Positions 1 through 7,245 of a DNA stretch of 14,423 bases are shown piece by piece. Made by a program: the position numbers and the translations under genes. Positions within the stretch are counted from its first letter, which is position 1; the number at the start of each line of letters is the position of its first letter. The notes beneath the pieces are model-generated. The model had not been told where the DNA came from, ran no database searches, and saw only the letters and a program-made list of their open reading frames with translations. The stretch is from Leptolinea sp. UBA1437 (GTDB taxonomy: Bacteria > Chloroflexota > Anaerolineae > Anaerolineales > Anaerolineaceae): contig DCTP01000088.1 in NCBI GenBank assembly GCA_002329625.1, forward strand, positions 1-14,423. Direction: 5' to 3'.

Positions 1-56
1 GTTTGTTGCTGAGCGATGGCATCATTATTAGCCTGCTCTGTTTGTTGCTGAGCGAT
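1..56 (-). repeat. 39-bp period tandem repeat coding for a Gln-rich tail
   Basis: The 17-mer gtttgttgctgagcgat occurs at 1-17 and again at 40-56, a spacing of 39 bp, which keeps frame. On the coding strand this gives IAQQQTEQANNDA followed by IAQQQ at the window edge. The array is cut by the left edge, so the copy number is unknown. It codes for a hydrophilic, probably helical or disordered stalk after the LRR domain. Confidence 0.7.
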
Positions 57-926
57 TTGAGTTTGTTCTTCGTCAACAGCTGTTGAAATTGCAAAAGAGA
101 CTCCATCTAAATTTTTTTCTGGAAGTGCATTCAATTTATCGGCTAAAGCCTGGTCGGAAATTGTTAACGGATTACCGGGATTATTATCACTCAGATCAAT
201 CGAACTTAAGGAATTCAGGTTGATTAAATCATTCGGGATTTCCCCTTCGAGCATATTTCCCGACAAATCCAGTTTTGTCAATTGAGGAAAATAACCTAGG
301 GAAGAAGGAATCATTCCGTCTAATCCGGGATCCATATTGATGTTTTTTTCCGGCGGATACTGAACTACGCTTTCACAGAGGGATAAGTCCGGACGTGCCG
401 ATAATTCTTGCCGTTTTTGATCGGTCCATTTATTATCTTCGATAATTAATGTCTGAAGTGTTTGACTCGAACCTTGCGGCAAAGGTCCCGTCAATAAGTT
501 ATGCGAAAAGTTAACTGTTTGAAGATTTTGCATGCCAAACAGATTTTCGGGAATAATGCCGCGAAGTCCCATATTCACCATCCGAATTTCCTTTAAATTC
601 GAAAGTTGAGTAATTTCTTCCGGGATGGAACAAAAGAAATCTTGGCCTTCGAAATCGAGTTTAACTACCGCACCGTTCTCACAGGTAATTCCGGGCCAAG
701 CCGGATCACAGGGATTTCCTCCGGTCGCCCAACCGGAATTTGCTTGCCCATAAGGCGTCATTTTGTTATAAATAGCTTGTAAAGCTGTCCAGTCCGAATC
801 ATTTACTCCGCTGTAAGGCGGTTCAGCAGCTTCCTGATAAAAAGCACCGACGCTTAAACATTCTGAAAATATCAGTACTGTGATGAATAATAACAAAGAG
901 ACATAGATCCTGTGCTTTTTGTTCAT
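1..926 (-). CDS. Secreted leucine-rich-repeat protein, plant-type LRR (C-terminus outside window)
   Basis: The reading frame opens at an ATG at 926 and stays open to the left edge, giving 308 residues without a stop, so the gene is partial. AGAGGG lies a few bases upstream of the ATG. Residues 1-28 look like a type I signal peptide (MNKK, then a hydrophobic run ending SVGA); Cys23 has no proper lipobox. Residues 45-82 resemble the cap that precedes plant-type LRRs: DWTALQAIYNKM, a Trp, then NPCDPAWPGITC with Cys73 and Cys82. LRR units follow at about 86-165 and 200-250, with the signature LxxLxLSxNxLxGxIPxxL (for example LTKLDLSGNMLEGEIPNDL). From about residue 285 the protein turns polar and Gln-rich, with a 13-residue repeat starting. 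LRRs are usually protein-binding surfaces, so an exported or cell-surface interaction role is likely; the partner is unknown. It is divergent from the helicase operon and need not be related to it. Confidence 0.85.
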   Translation of the reverse strand, partial: MNKKHRIYVSLLLFITVLIFSECLSVGAFYQEAAEPPYSGVNDSDWTALQAIYNKMTPYGQANSGWATGGNPCDPAWPGITCENGAVVKLDFEGQDFFCSIPEEITQLSNLKEIRMVNMGLRGIIPENLFGMQNLQTVNFSHNLLTGPLPQGSSQTLQTLIIEDNKWTDQKRQELSARPDLSLCESVVQYPPEKNINMDPGLDGMIPSSLGYFPQLTKLDLSGNMLEGEIPNDLINLNSLSSIDLSDNNPGNPLTISDQALADKLNALPEKNLDGVSFAISTAVDEEQTQIAQQQTEQANNDAIAQQQ

Positions 927-996
927 TTTTCCCTCTTCTTCCGAATTTCCCACGAGTTTCTTTCTTCCTTCTAATTCTACCTGACAAAGATACGTT

Positions 997-1002
997 ATTA
1001 TA
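997..1002 (-). promoter_or_regulatory. Possible -10 box for the LRR gene
   Basis: On the minus strand a perfect TATAAT lies about 70 bp upstream of the LRR start codon. The expected -35 position, 17 bp upstream, is an A-run with no TTGACA resemblance, so only the -10 is supported. No convincing promoter was found for the divergent plus-strand operon; TATACT at 1077-1082 is the only candidate and would lie inside the longest reading frame. Confidence 0.35.
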
Positions 1003-1044
1003 GAGAAACATTTTCTTTCTTTTTTATACGTTTTTTATTCATTA

Positions 1045-3348
1045 ATGTTCCCTCGCGAATTCGAGAAATTTCAAGGTATACTCAATTTGATCATGGTGGC
1101 ATCGATTCAGTTATCCGAAGCACAAAATGAATTAATCGCATTGCCGCTTTCCGAGCATATTTTCTTGGACGGAAAAGCGGGGTGCGGAAAAACAACCGCA
1201 GCCATAGAAAGGCTGCGTAAGATTTTAAATTCGCCGGTCAGCGGTTCTGAAGTGCTGGTTTTACTGCCCTCCAAAACATCTTCCCAAAAATACTACGAGA
1301 CTTACTCAATCGAGGGAAAACGAGCAACAATCAATACTTACAACGGATTGATTCAAAAAGCCATTAAATTATTTTGGCCGGTTGTGGCGGAAGAAGCGGG
1401 ATTTGCTTCTCCGGAAAAAAGTCCGATTTTCCTGACCATCGAGACCTCTCAGATTCTTATGGCAGAGTTGATTAAACCGAAAATCGAAGCCGGCTATTTC
1501 AGCGCGCTCCGAATGCCTTTGAGTCGAATTTATAATCAAATTCAAATCGCTCTACATAAATGTGCGGCAGCAGAATTTTCTTTCGATAGCTATGCGCAAA
1601 GAATGCGATCAAGCTGGAGCGGAGATTCTGCCATGGTAAACGTTTTTTACCAGGTACAGGAATGCGGAAACCTTTTTCGAAAAGTATGCTTCGAAAATAA
1701 TCTATTGGATTATTCGATTCAAGTTGAAATCTTTCAGAATTTTCTCCTTCCGTCCGACCGATTCCAGAAATGGCTGAAAACAAATTATCATCATCTCATT
1801 TATGACAACATTGAAGAAGATATCCCAGCAGCTCATCGATTCGCGGAAATTCTTGGCGAATCTTGTGAATCGGTCCTTATGGTCATGGATCATTTGGGTG
1901 GATTTCGTAATTTTATGGGGAGTGATACCAATTCCGCTTTCCGCCTTTCCGAAAAATGTCCGGTAAAACGGACGTTTACTGACTCTTTTATTTGCGAACC
2001 GGCTATCCGAGCCATGATCCATGCGATAGAAAACCCGTGGATACCGACCGAAACGCTTTCCGCAAACCCGAAAACAGCTTATATCTTTCAATCGTTTCAT
2101 CCTTATCCGGTAATGATTCATCAGGCGGCACAGGATGTCGCCGAATTAATCAACCGTCAAAATGTTGAACCTTCCGAAATCGCGATAATCGCCCCTTTGC
2201 TTTCGGACGTTTTATATACCGCATTGGAGCGTGAGTTGCGAATTCAGAATATATCCTGTTATATTCATCGACCTTCCCGCCCATTAATTCAAGAAAAAGA
2301 AACGAAAGGCTATCTGGTATTAATCGCACTGCTCCACCCCGAATGGGGGATACTGCCCCGTATGTTGGAAATTTGTGAAATGTTGCAAATCTTCATTCCG
2401 TCTTTGGATCCAATTCGGGCACAGATTTTGGTTTCGCATGGTTTTCAAGTCCAGACCGGAGGAAAGTTTCAATATTACACTATGAAACCTTATTCGGAAT
2501 TTTCCGAATCGCCCCAAAATCGCATCGGTCAAAAACATTGTACCTGTTATGAGACCCTCCGAAATTGGATCCGAGAAAATTTTTCCGCAAGCGAAGCACC
2601 TGATTTAACTTTAACCCCGTTCTTTCATGAAATTCTTGTCAGTGAAGGATTTGCGGCGAGAAGCGGCGAGGTTGCAATGATCAGCCTCGGAATTCAGAAA
2701 GTTATCGAATCGATGAAGAAATATCGGCTGGTGATTGAGAAACTTGAAAATCCTCTGATTAATTGGTCAGACTATTTAAAACTGGTCTGGGAGGGAATGA
2801 TTTCCGCCCGTTATTATGAAGAATGGTATTCACAACCCAAAGATTCGGTATTAATTTCATTATCCTCTTCGTATGCCCTGATGAACCGACCTGTTTCTTA
2901 TCAAATTTGGTTAAATGCCGGATCTCCTCGATGGTGGGAAAGAATATATGGACAAATCACAAACGATTATATCCTCTCACAAGATTGGAAAATGGGAGAC
3001 CTATGGGATGCTACCTCCGTTTATGAAAAAAATGATGAAAATATGCATCGTTTGGTCTTATCACTCCTCAGTCGTTGTCGTAAACAGGTTCGGGTTTACA
3101 CAAGTGAATTAAACGAGTCCGGACAAGATCAAAAATCCAAATTGCTTTATGTTTTTTCGGAATTGTCCTATCGTTTTAATCGTGACAGTTCTGTATGGCC
3201 GGCGGCGATGATCCAGGAAGATGTTCCCCTCTCGACCGATACCGGTTTTTATCCGGGGATAGACGATATTCCGAACGAATCAAAAACACAAATTTCTGAT
3301 TTTTATCCGGAAGAGGATATCAGGCATTGGGAAGAGAATATGGAATGA
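1045..3348 (+). CDS. UvrD/AddB-like SF1A helicase-related protein with degenerate motif II
   Basis: A 767-residue protein with SF1A (UvrD/Rep) architecture but eroded catalytic motifs. Visible elements: Walker A GKAGCGKTT at 43-51; a motif Ia-like EVLVLLPSKTS at 69-79; a TYNGL Ib-like stretch near 98; a motif II-like LIYDNIEED at 251-259, where the usual DExQD is replaced so that the catalytic Glu is Asn; a motif III-like MVMDHLGGFRNFMGS at 279-293 without the GD and Gln; and a motif VI-like RLVLSLLSRCRKQVRVYTS at 669-687 in place of VALTRAK. ATP binding is plausible; strong unwinding is doubtful. AddB of AddAB is also a helicase-like subunit with a Walker A but little motor function, and the two downstream genes fit that picture. 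This protein lacks the AddB C-terminal nuclease. The start is uncertain: neither ATG 1045 nor ATG 1093 (MVASIQLSEAQ) has a clear Shine-Dalgarno, so the longest form is given. Confidence 0.8.
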   Translation: MFPREFEKFQGILNLIMVASIQLSEAQNELIALPLSEHIFLDGKAGCGKTTAAIERLRKILNSPVSGSEVLVLLPSKTSSQKYYETYSIEGKRATINTYNGLIQKAIKLFWPVVAEEAGFASPEKSPIFLTIETSQILMAELIKPKIEAGYFSALRMPLSRIYNQIQIALHKCAAAEFSFDSYAQRMRSSWSGDSAMVNVFYQVQECGNLFRKVCFENNLLDYSIQVEIFQNFLLPSDRFQKWLKTNYHHLIYDNIEEDIPAAHRFAEILGESCESVLMVMDHLGGFRNFMGSDTNSAFRLSEKCPVKRTFTDSFICEPAIRAMIHAIENPWIPTETLSANPKTAYIFQSFHPYPVMIHQAAQDVAELINRQNVEPSEIAIIAPLLSDVLYTALERELRIQNISCYIHRPSRPLIQEKETKGYLVLIALLHPEWGILPRMLEICEMLQIFIPSLDPIRAQILVSHGFQVQTGGKFQYYTMKPYSEFSESPQNRIGQKHCTCYETLRNWIRENFSASEAPDLTLTPFFHEILVSEGFAARSGEVAMISLGIQKVIESMKKYRLVIEKLENPLINWSDYLKLVWEGMISARYYEEWYSQPKDSVLISLSSSYALMNRPVSYQIWLNAGSPRWWERIYGQITNDYILSQDWKMGDLWDATSVYEKNDENMHRLVLSLLSRCRKQVRVYTSELNESGQDQKSKLLYVFSELSYRFNRDSSVWPAAMIQEDVPLSTDTGFYPGIDDIPNESKTQISDFYPEEDIRHWEENME

Positions 3349-5630
3349 CCTTTATTCCGAGATCCACTCAAGCTGAGATTCTTAAATATACCGGCGGTAC
3401 AATGGGGATTTCCGCCGTACCGGGAAGCGGTAAAACTCATACTCTATCTGCTTTGGCAGCGAAATTGGTTGAACAAATGATGATGAACAAAACATCGAAT
3501 CCGTTTAACGGAACGGAGCGGGAAGTTCTGATTGTCACTTTTTCAAATTCTGCTGTTTCAAATTTTTCCGCTCGAATAGCCAAATTTCTCTCCGAAAAAG
3601 GATTGGTTCCCGGAATCGGTTATCGTGTTAGAACGTTGCACGGCATGGCTACCGATATTGTCCGAGGAAGAGCAGAGGGCTACGGCTTGGATCCCGATTT
3701 TAATATCTTGGATGAAACCGCAGCAAACATGCTTTTACGACGGGCGGTTGAACAATGGGCAACTGATGACAATATGGCTACTTTTAATCGATATATAAAA
3801 AAAGACATAAAAGAAGAAAAACAGAAAGGTATTTTGTCGGGTAAGTGGTTAGATGACATCACTACCGTCGCTGGAAGTGTCATCTCTCAGGCAAAAGATT
3901 ACCAACTCTCTCCGGAAATGATCGCCGGCCGATTAAAGAGTTTCCCCGAAGAAGATTTTTCGTTGCTCCGGATGGTTTCTTCGATTTATTCACGATATCA
4001 AACCATGCTGAGATCCTACCCGGCGCTTGATTTTGCCGACTTAATGTTTTACGCCGCACAAATATTGGAAAATGATCCCGTTTATTTGAATATTTTACAG
4101 GATCGGTGGCCTTTCATTTTAGAGGATGAAGCCCAAGACAGTTCTTTGATCCAGGAAAAAGTGCTGCGTCTTCTCACAAAGCGAAACGGAAATTGGGTTC
4201 GCGTCGGTGATCCCAATCAAGCGATCAATGAGACATTTACTACAGCAGATCCGAAATTCCTGAAAGAGTTTTTGAAAGAAGCCGATCGGACGGTTGATTT
4301 GGCACATTCCGGCCGATCCACCATCAGCATTCTAAAACTCGCGAATCAACTTATCCGTTGGGTTCAGGAAGAACATCCCACAAAATATTGCCGAGATGCA
4401 CTGGTCAAACCTTACATCAAGACTACTCCCAAAAATGATCCACAGCAAAATCCGAAGGATGAGCCCAAACGAGTGGTCATTGATGGGGAAAAACATTCTC
4501 CGATTGAAGAAGTTCGTATGGTCAGTGAAGCGGCGGCAATCCATACCAGAAATTACCCTCAAGAGATGGTTGCAATTCTGGTCCCCAATAACAATTTCGG
4601 CACTAAATTTGTCGATGAACTAAAAAAATATCCGGTTGAAGTGATTGAGATTCTCAAGAGTACCCGGAGCACTCGATATACCGCCGATCAAATAGCAAAA
4701 GTTTTATTTTGGCTGTCCATTCCTACCAATAACGAACGCTGCAGAAAATTGTTTTCATCTCTTTATCACCACGCGGCGGAAGGCGATTTTTATTTGAGCC
4801 TTGATCACAGCCAAATTGCAACAGCTAAGATAAAATCAATCGAAAATCTTGAAAACTTCTTTTATCCGAATTCGAATCGACAATTTGAAGAATTAATCTT
4901 ATCCTGGGAACTCCCTGAAATTGTCATTCATTCCCTTTTCTCATTCCGTCATCTGTTAACAAAATGGCTGGAAGCAAGGACTCTGCGCATCGATCAATTG
5001 ATTTTATTAATCGCACAAGATCTGTATTCCGATTCCGATTCGCTCGGTATCGCAAGTCAATTATCCCGAATCGCACTCCAAATGACTCAGGCAGATCCGT
5101 CCATGCAATTAAATGCGGTGGCTGAGAATATCAACAAAGCAGCCGCCAACGCTGATCTCTATCCGGAATTGAGTAAGCCCGACATTCAGTTTGACCCCAA
5201 TCTTTATCAAGGGAAAATAGTTGTTACCACCTTTCATAAAGCAAAAGGGCTTGAATGGGATCAGGTTTATTTGACCAGTTGTAATAATTATGAATTTCCT
5301 GCGGGAAGCGGTTATACGCCGAGAGGCTATCGTGAATACATCCGGTCTCAGTTTTTTTATATCCGCGATCAACTGGATATTCAAGCGGAAGCATTGGAGC
5401 AGCTTCGTATACTATTTAATGCCGAACCCTCCGAAATTTATCGGGAAGGAAAAGGCAGTGTTCAATCCTATAATTCCGTCGTATCCGAACGCCTTCGCTT
5501 GTTATATGTCGGTATTACACGTGCAAAAAAAGGGTTGCATATTTCATGGAATTCGGGACATTCCGAACAGGGACAGGAAGCTTTGGCAATAAAATTTTTG
5601 CGGGAATGTTCGGAGGGAAAAAAGAAATGA
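3345..5630 (+). CDS. UvrD/Rep-family SF1A DNA helicase, AddA-like without nuclease domain
   Basis: A 761-residue ATP-dependent 3'-5' DNA helicase by family. The motifs are complete: TQAEIL near 8-13 (Q motif), Walker A AVPGSGKT at 24-31, LIVTFSNSA at 62-70 (Ia), RTLHG at 96-100 (Ib), ILEDEAQD at 258-265 (II), VGDPNQAI at 287-294 (III), HSGRS near 321-325 (IV), TTFHKAKGLEWDQVYL near 627-642 (V) and LLYVGITRAKK at 719-729 (VI). The chain ends about 32 residues after motif VI, so it has no C-terminal RecB-type nuclease; AddA proteins are roughly 1,200 residues and carry one. ATG 3345 is preferred: its ATGA overlaps the upstream stop and it has GGAAGAG about 8 bases before it. A TTG at 3327 in the same frame would add six residues but is a poorer choice. 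Overlap at both ends implies co-translation with its neighbours and a likely physical complex. Confidence 0.93.
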   Translation: MTFIPRSTQAEILKYTGGTMGISAVPGSGKTHTLSALAAKLVEQMMMNKTSNPFNGTEREVLIVTFSNSAVSNFSARIAKFLSEKGLVPGIGYRVRTLHGMATDIVRGRAEGYGLDPDFNILDETAANMLLRRAVEQWATDDNMATFNRYIKKDIKEEKQKGILSGKWLDDITTVAGSVISQAKDYQLSPEMIAGRLKSFPEEDFSLLRMVSSIYSRYQTMLRSYPALDFADLMFYAAQILENDPVYLNILQDRWPFILEDEAQDSSLIQEKVLRLLTKRNGNWVRVGDPNQAINETFTTADPKFLKEFLKEADRTVDLAHSGRSTISILKLANQLIRWVQEEHPTKYCRDALVKPYIKTTPKNDPQQNPKDEPKRVVIDGEKHSPIEEVRMVSEAAAIHTRNYPQEMVAILVPNNNFGTKFVDELKKYPVEVIEILKSTRSTRYTADQIAKVLFWLSIPTNNERCRKLFSSLYHHAAEGDFYLSLDHSQIATAKIKSIENLENFFYPNSNRQFEELILSWELPEIVIHSLFSFRHLLTKWLEARTLRIDQLILLIAQDLYSDSDSLGIASQLSRIALQMTQADPSMQLNAVAENINKAAANADLYPELSKPDIQFDPNLYQGKIVVTTFHKAKGLEWDQVYLTSCNNYEFPAGSGYTPRGYREYIRSQFFYIRDQLDIQAEALEQLRILFNAEPSEIYREGKGSVQSYNSVVSERLRLLYVGITRAKKGLHISWNSGHSEQGQEALAIKFLRECSEGKKK

Positions 5631-6412
5631 AATTAATCAGCCAATCACAAATTCGAGACTTTCAAACCTGTCCGCAAAAATATTATTTGAGCCATATACT
5701 GAAACTCAGCTGGCCGGCGCCACCCTCGCCTCTTTTTAAAAAGCTCGAGGAAGAAGCAGCCTTGGGGGAAGCCTTTCATTTATTTGTACATCGGATCATT
5801 CAGGGGCTGAACCCGGAAGAATCAGCGTTTGAAACGGAAAACAAGACGATTGCAAAATGGATCGATAATTTCCTGAGGAATTACCCGTTACCACAAGACG
5901 CAGTTCTTTATTCGGAGAGGGAGTTGACAAACCTCGATGAAGATATCCTCTGGATCGGTAAATTTGACGTTATCGCGACATTGCAAAATAAAATACTGAT
6001 TTTTGATTGGAAAACATCACAAAAAGCAGCGAAGGTTTTATGGTTGGAAGAAAGTCCGCAGACTCGTCTTTATCGATATCTACTGTATCAAAATCGACAG
6101 CTTTATTCGTATGACGGGACGGACCATATGAAGCCCGAGCAAATCGAAATGATTTATTGGTTTGTTAATTTTCCGAATTCCCCCATCCATATCGGGTACT
6201 CAGCAAAACAGTTGGCGGCGGACCGGCAGTTCTTGAATGAGCTTGCCGCAAAATTAAACAGCGATAAAGCGGAAAACTATCCGAAGACATTCATCGAAAA
6301 GACGTGTAATTATTGTCAATTTCAAACTTATTGCCAAAGGGGTTTCCCGGATCAATCGGATTCGGAATATGAGCCGGATTGGAATGATCTGCCGCTGACG
6401 GAAGAATTATAA
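5627..6412 (+). CDS. RecB/Cas4-type PD-(D/E)XK nuclease with predicted 4Fe-4S cluster
   Basis: A 261-residue single-domain nuclease. N-terminal SQSQIRDFQTCPQKYYL carries Cys15; LGEAFHLFVH supplies the motif I His51; IGKFDVIA (Asp114) and ILIFDWKTS (Asp127, Lys129) form the catalytic core; QTRLYRYLLY (145-154) is the family's QxxxY element; TCNYCQFQTYC gives Cys227, Cys230 and Cys236. One N-terminal Cys plus a C-terminal Cx2Cx5C is the iron-staple arrangement of AddB and Cas4, so a 4Fe-4S cluster is expected. It should cut DNA, metal-dependent, probably the strands unwound by the upstream helicase. The start at ATG 5627 is firm: GGAGGG at 5612-5617 lies 9 bases upstream and ATGA overlaps the helicase stop. 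A longer open frame back to 5546 lies inside the helicase gene and lacks such a site. Cas4 is the main alternative, but there is no CRISPR or cas gene here. Confidence 0.92.
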   Translation: MKLISQSQIRDFQTCPQKYYLSHILKLSWPAPPSPLFKKLEEEAALGEAFHLFVHRIIQGLNPEESAFETENKTIAKWIDNFLRNYPLPQDAVLYSERELTNLDEDILWIGKFDVIATLQNKILIFDWKTSQKAAKVLWLEESPQTRLYRYLLYQNRQLYSYDGTDHMKPEQIEMIYWFVNFPNSPIHIGYSAKQLAADRQFLNELAAKLNSDKAENYPKTFIEKTCNYCQFQTYCQRGFPDQSDSEYEPDWNDLPLTEEL

Positions 6413-6450
6413 AATAAGACAGCTGCCGATTTAGCAGCTGTCTTATTTTA
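6410..6450. terminator. Bidirectional intrinsic terminator between convergent operons
   Basis: A perfect 17-bp inverted repeat: TAAAATAAGACAGCTGC at 6410-6426 and its exact complement at 6434-6450, with a 7-base loop. The GC-rich top (GACAGCTGC) sits on an A-rich 5' arm and a T-rich 3' arm on both strands, so it can end the nuclease operon (plus) and the infC-rpmI-rplT operon (minus). The left arm begins in the nuclease stop codon, and the rplT stop is 30 bp to the right. Confidence 0.9.
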
Positions 6451-6479
6451 TATCGAGAGAATTCTTTGATGTATTGATT

Positions 6480-6830
6480 TTAATTGACTTTCGCCTGCTC
6501 GACGATTTTGCTGAATGTCTGCGGATCACGAACCGCAATATCCGCCAACATCTTACGATTCAGGTTGATATCCGCTTTTTTCAATCCAGCAATCAATCGG
6601 CTATAAGTCGTTCCGTTTATTCGGGCAGCCGCATTAATTCTTGCAATCCAAAGTTTACGCAATTCCCGTTTCCGTACTCGACGATCACGATATGCATACC
6701 ACATCCCTTTTAGGAGAGTCTCATTTGCACGTCGGTAGAGCTTTCTTCGCGTTGCGTAATACCCTTCAGCTCGTTTCAATAACCGTTTGTGGCGCTGATG
6801 TCCATATGGACCACTCTTTATTCTTGCCAT
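6480..6830 (-). CDS. rplT: 50S ribosomal protein bL20
   Basis: A 116-residue protein, the normal length of bL20, which binds 23S rRNA early in large-subunit assembly. The sequence follows the family throughout: MARIKSG start, HKRLLKRAEGYYATRRKLYRRA, the diagnostic YAYRDRRVRKRELRKLWIARINAAAR, YSRLIAGLKKADINLNRKMLADIAV near the C-terminus and a closing VEQAK. AAGGAG lies about 11 bases before the ATG. It is the last gene of infC-rpmI-rplT and stops 30 bp from the shared terminator. In several bacteria L20 represses its own operon by binding mRNA that mimics its rRNA site; the folded spacer immediately upstream is a candidate for such control. Confidence 0.98.
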   Translation of the reverse strand: MARIKSGPYGHQRHKRLLKRAEGYYATRRKLYRRANETLLKGMWYAYRDRRVRKRELRKLWIARINAAARINGTTYSRLIAGLKKADINLNRKMLADIAVRDPQTFSKIVEQAKVN

Positions 6831-6858
6831 TCTTGTAAATTACTCCTTTGCGATCCCC

Positions 6859-6895
6859 CGGGCGTCGATCTTCTCAGATCCGTTGTGTACACCCG
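6859..6895 (-). promoter_or_regulatory. Candidate structured RNA upstream of rplT (possible L20 control site)
   Basis: In the mRNA sense, CGGGUG (6895-6890) can pair with CGCCCG (6864-6859) as a 6-bp helix with one G-U pair. It encloses a 9-base bulge UACACAACG, a 5-bp helix GAUCU/AGAUC (6880-6876 with 6871-6867) closed by a GAGA tetraloop (GNRA type), and a 2-base 3' bulge GA. The fold ends about 10 bases before the rplT Shine-Dalgarno. Two short helices separated by an asymmetric, A-containing internal loop are reminiscent of L20-binding RNA, but no specific homology to known leaders is claimed. Confidence 0.45.
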
Positions 6896-6920
6896 ACAGC
6901 CGCACTAATTAAAAAAACAA

Positions 6921-7151
6921 TTATTTCTCCATATAAGGAGCGAGATGCTTAACCCGGTCAATAATACCCTTCCCTTGAACGGGGATCATCTCATCCAATA
7001 GTGCTTTTGTCCGTTTGGAAGTTCGGCGGCGGAAATGGCTTTTTCCGCCCTTTGTACGAACCAAAACACCACCACCCGTCATGCGAAATCTTTTTGATGT
7101 CGCTTTATGGGTTTTCAGCTTTAATTTTCCTGTTGTCTGCTTCCGTGGCAC
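6921..7151 (-). CDS. rpmI: 50S ribosomal protein bL35, GTG start
   Basis: A 76-residue bL35, a small basic protein of the large subunit. KLKTHKATSKRFRMTGGGVLVRTKGGKSHFRRRTSKRTKALL is the family core, and the end HLAPYMEK matches the usual LPY-type terminus. It is slightly longer than the common 64-66 residues because of the N-terminal TTGKLK segment and a longer C-terminal part. The start chosen is GTG 7151, because a perfect AAGGAG (7163-7158) lies 6 bases upstream and the product then begins MPRK, as L35 proteins usually begin MPK. An in-frame ATG at 7166 would swallow that ribosome-binding site and has none of its own. It sits between infC and rplT, the standard order. Confidence 0.96.
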   Translation of the reverse strand: MPRKQTTGKLKLKTHKATSKRFRMTGGGVLVRTKGGKSHFRRRTSKRTKALLDEMIPVQGKGIIDRVKHLAPYMEK

Positions 7152-7157
7152 GGCCGA

Positions 7158-7163
7158 CTCCTT
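7158..7163 (-). promoter_or_regulatory. Ribosome-binding site that fixes the rpmI GTG start
   Basis: AAGGAG on the minus strand, 6 bases upstream of GTG 7151. It overlaps codons 2-3 of the longer ATG-initiated frame, which makes ATG 7166 unlikely to be the start. Confidence 0.8.
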
Positions 7164-7245
7164 CATATAAAATCAAATGAGCCAATAACGGCTTTCATTT
7201 ACTTAGCGGGCTTATTATACTCTTATTTTCTGTTTTAGGCACAGA

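Noticed and set aside
823..1011. A 62-codon minus-strand open frame overlapping the start of the LRR gene
   Set aside because: It is out of frame with the LRR gene, has no family resemblance and is highly basic; the LRR frame from ATG 926 with signal peptide and repeats explains the region.
2623..2632. A third TTTCATGAAA inside the helicase-like gene
   Set aside because: It encodes part of a normal stretch (FHEI) far from any promoter; treated as a chance match.
1045..6412. Reading the helicase/nuclease trio as a CRISPR-Cas or established phage-defence locus
   Set aside because: There is no repeat array, no cas1/cas2 and no mobile or phage gene nearby; the neighbours are ribosomal-protein genes, which fits a core repair operon better.
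7214..7219. TATAAT on the minus strand between infC and rpmI as an internal promoter
   Set aside because: The -10 is perfect, but no -35 resemblance exists at 16-18 bp, and the sequence is AT-rich enough for this to be chance.
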